Source: Pseudomonas chlororaphis subsp. aurantiaca
GTDB lineage: Bacteria > Pseudomonadota > Gammaproteobacteria > Pseudomonadales > Pseudomonadaceae
DNA length: 64,000 nucleotides
Direction: 5' to 3'
NCBI RefSeq assembly: GCF_013466605.1
Contig: NZ_CP059162.1
Location: 6,820,001-6,884,000, forward strand
In this document: positions 63,478 to 64,000 of the stretch, piece after piece
How the letters are laid out: the number at the start of each line of letters is the position of its first letter
How positions within the stretch are numbered: position 1 is the first letter of the stretch
Notes under the pieces: generated by a model
The model's database searches: none
The model's input: only the letters and a program-made list of their open reading frames with translations
Told to the model about the DNA's origin: nothing
Position numbers and translations under genes: made by a program

Positions 63478-63543
63478 ACACACCCCCTGGCGCGTTGCCG
63501 ATACGATGCCGTCTCCCGACGCCGTATCGACAGGCGCTCGAAC

Positions 63544-64000
63544 TTAACGGATCGACGAAGCGATGGACTTGACCGATTCGGCCAGCATGCTTTGCAGGCT
63601 GTTGGTCATCTGCACCGCGGTGTTGTAGTTCTGCATCAGTTGCTGCAGCTTGAGCTGGGTCTGCTGAACGAAGTCAGAAGCTCGGCCGGAGGCGCTTTCC
63701 AGTGCCATTTCAACGGCTTTCAGATCGCCCTGACTCAGCTTGCTCACATCCTTACCGCTCAAAAACTCATCGATGGTCTTGCCTTCGACCGTGATGTTGT
63801 TCTCGCGCAGGTACTGGATCACTTCCTGTGGCAGCGCTGCGGTATCTTCTGGCTTGGTCAGCTTGGCCAGGATCGCCTTGACCCGGTTAGCCATGTCCTG
63901 CGCTTCACGGGAGATCTCGGTCTTGGTGGTCATCGCCTCGAAGGTCGCGTTAGCCTGCTCTTGCAGCAGCAACATGACTGCGGCCATGGTGACGATGCCG
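63544..64000 (-). CDS. sseB: SseB/EspA-like type III filament/tip protein, 5' end beyond the window
   Basis: At least 152 residues are visible; the frame stays open to the window edge (G-I-V-T before MAAVMLLLQEQ), so the internal Met at 63987 is probably not the start. A helical coiled-coil C-terminus (RASDFVQQTQLKLQQLMQNY, then NTAVQMTNSLQSML) fits the EspA/SseB family, which extends the needle and supports the translocon. It is the first gene of the visible operon, 66 bp before sscA. Confidence 0.8.
   Translation of the reverse strand, partial: GIVTMAAVMLLLQEQANATFEAMTTKTEISREAQDMANRVKAILAKLTKPEDTAALPQEVIQYLRENNITVEGKTIDEFLSGKDVSKLSQGDLKAVEMALESASGRASDFVQQTQLKLQQLMQNYNTAVQMTNSLQSMLAESVKSIASSIR

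Overview
The window looks like the chromosome of a fluorescent Pseudomonas (P. fluorescens/chlororaphis/protegens-like). It has high GC with strong GC3, Pseudomonas REP elements (GTAGGAGCGAAGCTTGCTCGCGA type), a complete common polysaccharide antigen (CPA, D-rhamnan) locus in the gene order known from P. aeruginosa, and Pseudomonas-type phospholipid and lpd loci. There is no rRNA, tRNA or CRISPR array.

Bases 1-30,350 are mostly ordinary core genome. First come three SPFH/HflK-HflC-like membrane proteins (minus). A coupled six-gene plus-strand lipid operon follows (CDP-alcohol phosphotransferase, hydrolase/methyltransferase fusion, PAP2/dual-specificity phosphatase fusion, small membrane protein, PlsC-like acyltransferase, CdsA-like cytidylyltransferase). 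Next are a dihydrolipoyl dehydrogenase and a divergent Lrp/LysE pair between two REP elements. Five minus-strand CPA modification genes (methyltransferase, acyltransferase, methyltransferase, two glycosyltransferases) are divergent from rmd-gmd-wbpW-wzm-wzt-wbpX-wbpY-wbpZ, which makes GDP-D-rhamnose, polymerises it and exports it. A PNPOx-like protein, a GST and a LysR regulator close this part.

Bases 30,407-41,631 hold twelve minus-strand genes joined by overlaps or gaps of at most 4 nt: Gfo/Idh dehydrogenase, two DegT aminotransferases around a Nudix enzyme, flavin monooxygenase, HAD phosphatase, membrane desaturase/hydroxylase, MTA-phosphorylase-like enzyme, second Nudix (NudK-like), solute-binding-fold protein without signal peptide, MFS transporter and second HAD phosphatase. 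I recognise no described pathway. The set resembles amino-sugar, aminocyclitol or nucleoside-type small-molecule pathways, and it is one of the two best candidates for an undescribed system.

Bases 41,632-51,265 are a nest of mobile DNA. An IS2-like (IS3 family) element is split by a 5.8-kb transposon with about 173-bp terminal inverted repeats and a 6-bp target duplication, and again by an IS630 relic with extra genes. The transposon carries a TniB/ExeA-like ATPase (frameshifted), a transposase lacking its N-terminus, a RelB antitoxin with a decayed YafQ toxin, small accessory genes, and a 906-bp transposase-free cassette with perfect 33-bp inverted repeats that splits a secreted-protein gene exactly in frame.

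Bases 51,266-64,000 are the edge of a type III secretion island of Salmonella SPI-2 type (SseB-SscA-SseC-SseD-SseE order), followed by a 2,951-residue toxin. The toxin has alpha-helical repeats, a dermonecrotic-toxin core, a Cys-His-Asp triad with the spacing recalled for the Pasteurella multocida toxin deamidase, two papain-like repeats (one without its Cys) and a clan-CD-like His/Cys pair near the C-terminus. This is the second strong candidate.
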